From: JAFAGO01 sp031987605
Lineage (GTDB): Bacteria > Bacteroidota > Bacteroidia > Flavobacteriales > Weeksellaceae
Reading direction: 5' to 3'
Assembly: GCA_031987605.1 (NCBI GenBank)
Contig: DALZZF010000025.1
Location: 1 to 26,109, forward strand
Length of the DNA: 26,109 nt
A program made the translations under genes and the position numbers. Positions 23,439 to 26,109 of this stretch are shown one piece after another (within the stretch, counting starts at the first letter, position 1; each line of letters opens with the position of its first letter). Below the pieces are notes generated by a model that was not told where the DNA came from, did not search any database, and worked only from the letters and a program-made list of their open reading frames with translations.

Positions 23439-25325
23439 ATGGCAAAAGGAAGTATTAATGTATCCGTGGAAAACATCTTTCCATTGATTAAAAAATTTCT
23501 TTACAGCGATCACGAAATATTTTTACGCGAACTGATTTCAAATGCAACAGATGCCACTTTGAAACTAAAACATTTAACCTCAATCGGCGAAACCAAAATA
23601 GATTATGGCACTCCGAAAATTGAAGTTAAAGTAAATAAAGACGACAATACACTTCACATCATCGATGAAGGAATCGGGATGACGGCGGAAGAAGTAGAAA
23701 AATACATCAATCAAGTTGCGTTTTCAGGGGCAGAAGAGTTTTTGGAAAAGTATAAAGATTCTGCGAAAGATGCCGGAATTATCGGGCATTTCGGATTGGG
23801 ATTCTACTCTGCTTTTATGGTAGCCGATAAAGTGGAAATCATCACAAAATCGTATAAAGACGAACCTGCCGTACATTGGATTTGCGACGGAAGCCCGGAA
23901 TTTTCATTAGAAGAAAGCTCAAAAACAGAACGAGGAACAGAGATCATCCTTCATATTGCGGAAGATTCAAAAGAGTTTTTGGATGAATATAAAATCAAAG
24001 AACTATTGCAGAAATACAATAAGTTCATGCCAATTCCGATTAAATTCGGAACCAAAACAGAAACTCTTCCGCTTCCCGAAGGTGCTCCTGAAGGAACCGA
24101 ACCTGAAAAAGTGGAAATTGATAACATCATCAATAATCCAAATCCTGCATGGACGATTGCTCCGAGCGATTTAACGCAGGACGATTATCTGAAATTTTAC
24201 CATGAGTTGTATCCGATGCAATTTGAGGAACCGCTTTTCAATATTCATTTGAATGTGGATTATCCGTTTAATTTAACAGGAATCTTGTTTTTCCCGAAAC
24301 TGGGCAACAACCTTAATATTGAAAAAGACAAAATCCAATTATATCAAAATCAGGTTTTTGTAACCGATGAAGTGAAAGGAATTGTTCCGGACTTTTTAAT
24401 GCTTTTAAGAGGAGTGATTGATTCTCCGGATATTCCGTTGAACGTTTCCCGTTCCTACCTTCAAGCTGATGGTGCAGTGAAAAAAATATCCTCCTATATC
24501 ACCAAAAAAGTGGCGGACAAAATGGTTTCACTCATCAATGAAAACCGTGAAGATTATGAGAAAAAATGGAACGACATAAAAATCGTCATCGAATACGGAA
24601 TGATTTCTGAAGACAAATTTGCTGAAAAGTCGGACAAGTTTGCGTTATATCCCACCACAGACGGAATCTATTATTTATGGAATGAACTGGAAGAGAAAAT
24701 AAAACCAAACCAAACTGATAAAGACGGAAATCTGGTGATTCTTTATGCTTCTAATGTTGATGAACAGTATTCGTACATTCAATCGGCAAAAGATAAAGGA
24801 TATGAAGTTTTACTTCTAGATTCCCCGATTGTACCTCATTTAATTCAGAAATTAGAAGGCTCTAAAGAAAAAGTTCAGTTTGTTCGTGTAGATTCCGATC
24901 ACATCAATAACCTGATTAAAAAGGATGAACCTGCCATTTCAAAACTTACCGATGCCGAAAAAGAATCCTTGAAAAAAGAGGTTGAAGGCGCAGTTAACGA
25001 TACTAAATTTACCGTTCAATTAGAAGATTTGGCTTCTGAAGATGCTCCTTTTGTAATTACCCAGCCGGAATTTATGCGCAGAATGAAAGATATGCAGGCA
25101 ACCGGCGGTGGCGGAATGTTCGGAATGGGCAATTTCCCGGAAATGTACAATTTGGTCGTAAATTCGAACAGTGAACTAGCTTCGGATTTACTGAAAACAG
25201 AAAATCAGGAGGAGAAAAATGCGAAAATAGCGTACGCTTTAGATTTGGCAAAACTTTCACAAAACCTCTTAAAAGGAAAAGAATTGACTGATTTCATTCA
25301 AAAAAGTTATCAGAATTTGAAATAA
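23439..25325 (+). CDS. htpG: Molecular chaperone HtpG (Hsp90)
   Basis: The 628-residue ATP-dependent chaperone has close to the E. coli HtpG length. The N-terminal GHKL ATPase carries FLRELISNATDATLKL, DEGIGMTAEEVEKYI, GHFGLGFYSAFMVADKV and RGTEIILHI. The middle domain has the NVSRSYLQADGAVKKI segment with the catalytic-loop arginine, and the C-terminal dimerisation region contains a Gly/Met-rich insert GGGGMFGMGNFPEMYNL. The upstream T-run resembles a -7 element but with wrong spacing, and no CIRCE-type inverted repeat is present. It is a monocistronic unit between two terminators. Confidence 0.97.
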   Translation: MAKGSINVSVENIFPLIKKFLYSDHEIFLRELISNATDATLKLKHLTSIGETKIDYGTPKIEVKVNKDDNTLHIIDEGIGMTAEEVEKYINQVAFSGAEEFLEKYKDSAKDAGIIGHFGLGFYSAFMVADKVEIITKSYKDEPAVHWICDGSPEFSLEESSKTERGTEIILHIAEDSKEFLDEYKIKELLQKYNKFMPIPIKFGTKTETLPLPEGAPEGTEPEKVEIDNIINNPNPAWTIAPSDLTQDDYLKFYHELYPMQFEEPLFNIHLNVDYPFNLTGILFFPKLGNNLNIEKDKIQLYQNQVFVTDEVKGIVPDFLMLLRGVIDSPDIPLNVSRSYLQADGAVKKISSYITKKVADKMVSLINENREDYEKKWNDIKIVIEYGMISEDKFAEKSDKFALYPTTDGIYYLWNELEEKIKPNQTDKDGNLVILYASNVDEQYSYIQSAKDKGYEVLLLDSPIVPHLIQKLEGSKEKVQFVRVDSDHINNLIKKDEPAISKLTDAEKESLKKEVEGAVNDTKFTVQLEDLASEDAPFVITQPEFMRRMKDMQATGGGGMFGMGNFPEMYNLVVNSNSELASDLLKTENQEEKNAKIAYALDLAKLSQNLLKGKELTDFIQKSYQNLK

Positions 25326-25408
25326 AAAACATTTTAAGCAGTTTCCAAAATCCGAAATTTGGGAAGTGTTTTAAGGATAAAATATTTTTTTCATAGTTTA
25401 TTTTTTGA

Positions 25409-25446
25409 ATCTCGTTGAAACATCTGTTTCAACGAGATTTTTTTGT
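25409..25446 (+). terminator. Terminator after htpG
   Basis: The perfect 15-bp arms AATCTCGTTGAAACA (25409-25423) and TGTTTCAACGAGATT (25426-25440) are followed by TTTTG. It lies about 85 bases after the htpG stop; the intervening stretch has no gene. Confidence 0.85.
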
Positions 25447-25516
25447 TCAATATTTCATGGTACACTTTTCGCATCTTACCAGTCCGTACAATAATTTAAT
25501 CTTTAAAAAATACATT

Positions 25517-25987
25517 ATGAAAACCATTTTTTTTACTGCAGCATTGCTGGCATTAGTAACCGTTTCCTGTAAACAAAACAAATCTGCTGATTCTTTACAG
25601 ACGCAGGACACACTCTCCGTACAACAGGATTCTGCTATAACATCTACCATTACCAAAGAAAATAGCATTACCAAAAATGAAGGCAAATATCCGCACGATA
25701 TTAAGATATTTGATGATCCTGAAATTGGAACGAGAATCAAAAAAGTAGCAGGTGAAAAATATGAAGAAATCATTAAAAACTTTAATGTGGAAACGCCAGT
25801 TGTTTCCGAAGCGGGAATCTATAAATTTACCGGTTGTAAGCAACACGACTGTCCGGCTTACCAAACTACCGTTTTGTATGATGCTTCAAAAGACAATCTG
25901 AATGTTCTTGTAGATCAAAACGGAAAAATTACGGAATACAATGAGAACGGAAAAATAAACTACACCGATGCTCTGAAAACAAAATAG
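25517..25987 (+). CDS. Lipoprotein with an Ivy-like CKxHDC motif (candidate lysozyme inhibitor)
   Basis: The 156-residue protein has a lipoprotein-type signal (MKTIFFTAALLALVTVSC, cysteine C18). A low-complexity Ser/Thr/Gln linker follows (about 20-55), then a folded part. Near the end lies C107-K-Q-H-D-C112, then strands TTVLYDASKDNLNVLVD and an asparagine-rich end. The hexamer and following strand pattern resemble Ivy, the periplasmic inhibitor of C-type lysozyme, where CKPHDC forms the loop that plugs the lysozyme active site. Ivy is usually secreted, not lipidated, and the rest of the match is weak, so this is a hypothesis. The frame opens earlier at TTG 25415, but ATG 25517 gives the signal peptide. 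Confidence 0.8.
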   Translation: MKTIFFTAALLALVTVSCKQNKSADSLQTQDTLSVQQDSAITSTITKENSITKNEGKYPHDIKIFDDPEIGTRIKKVAGEKYEEIIKNFNVETPVVSEAGIYKFTGCKQHDCPAYQTTVLYDASKDNLNVLVDQNGKITEYNENGKINYTDALKTK

Positions 25988-26002
25988 TAATTTCTTGGGA
26001 TA

Positions 26003-26039
26003 AAAATTTCAGCGGCGCCTCCGGCGCCGCTGAAATTTT
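26003..26039. repeat. GC-rich perfect hairpin, first of a tandem pair
   Basis: The arms AAAATTTCAGCGGCGCC (26003-26019) and GGCGCCGCTGAAATTTT (26023-26039) are perfectly complementary (17 bp) around TCC. It starts 15 bases after the lipoprotein stop. The core is almost all G and C in an AT-rich region, and it is followed only by the TTTT of its own stem, so its terminator strength is uncertain. Confidence 0.8.
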
Positions 26040-26072
26040 AACATATCTCAATTTTCTAACGTTTATTTTTGG

Positions 26073-26109
26073 GTTTCGGCGGAGCTTTGCTCCGCCGAAA
26101 CTTTTTTTT
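26073..26109 (+). terminator. Strong terminator hairpin, second of a tandem pair
   Basis: The perfect 13-bp arms GTTTCGGCGGAGC (26073-26085) and GCTCCGCCGAAAC (26089-26101) around TTT are followed by at least eight Ts running to the window end. It is a classic rho-independent terminator on the plus strand. Confidence 0.85.

Overview
The window reads as chromosomal DNA of a flavobacterium, most likely a Chryseobacterium/Kaistella-type member of the Weeksellaceae. This is inferred from the AT-rich composition, the gldF-gldG pair, a class II HMG-CoA reductase, FabI with a Bacteroidetes-style sequence, and many copies of the Bacteroidetes -7 promoter element TAnnTTTG just upstream of genes. No phage, insertion sequence or CRISPR array was found. 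Most of the window is ordinary housekeeping sequence, and no stretch longer than about 300 bases lacks a gene or RNA.

Layout, left to right. Bases 1-3900 hold a SAM hydroxide adenosyltransferase, the ABC transporter genes gldF and gldG (overlapping by 1 base), and a SUI1/YciH-like translation factor. Bases 4000-8000 hold a nucleoside phosphorylase facing the DNA glycosylase tag, a small charged helical protein, fabI, and a threonine-aldolase-type PLP enzyme. Bases 8065-9421 hold a DtxR/MntR-type metal-responsive regulator, with a perfect palindrome at its promoter, facing a 1-Cys peroxiredoxin. Bases 9651-12512 hold an outer-membrane beta-barrel protein, an MscS-type channel and sucC. Bases 12754-14717 (minus strand) hold HMG-CoA reductase, an overlapping 57-residue membrane protein and a DUF423 membrane protein.

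Bases 14862-17582 are the most unusual part. A radical SAM protein of the putative DNA modification/repair family (TIGR03916-like) would normally sit beside its partner, the TIGR03915/DUF4130 protein. Here a ParD-ParE toxin-antitoxin module lies between them. It is flanked by an imperfect 28/29-bp direct repeat that duplicates the 3' end of the radical SAM gene, and the DUF4130 partner carries a one-base frameshift. This looks like a cassette insertion into a DNA-metabolism locus that is now decaying.

Bases 17611-20422 hold a DUF4846 lipoprotein facing an ABC-F ATPase. Two independently transcribed tRNA-Gln genes (anticodons CUG and UUG) follow, then an MFS transporter, recA, htpG, and finally a lipoprotein whose CKxHDC motif resembles the lysozyme-inhibiting loop of Ivy. 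Two tandem GC-rich hairpins close the window.

All function calls come from reading protein sequences and motifs by eye; no database search was run.
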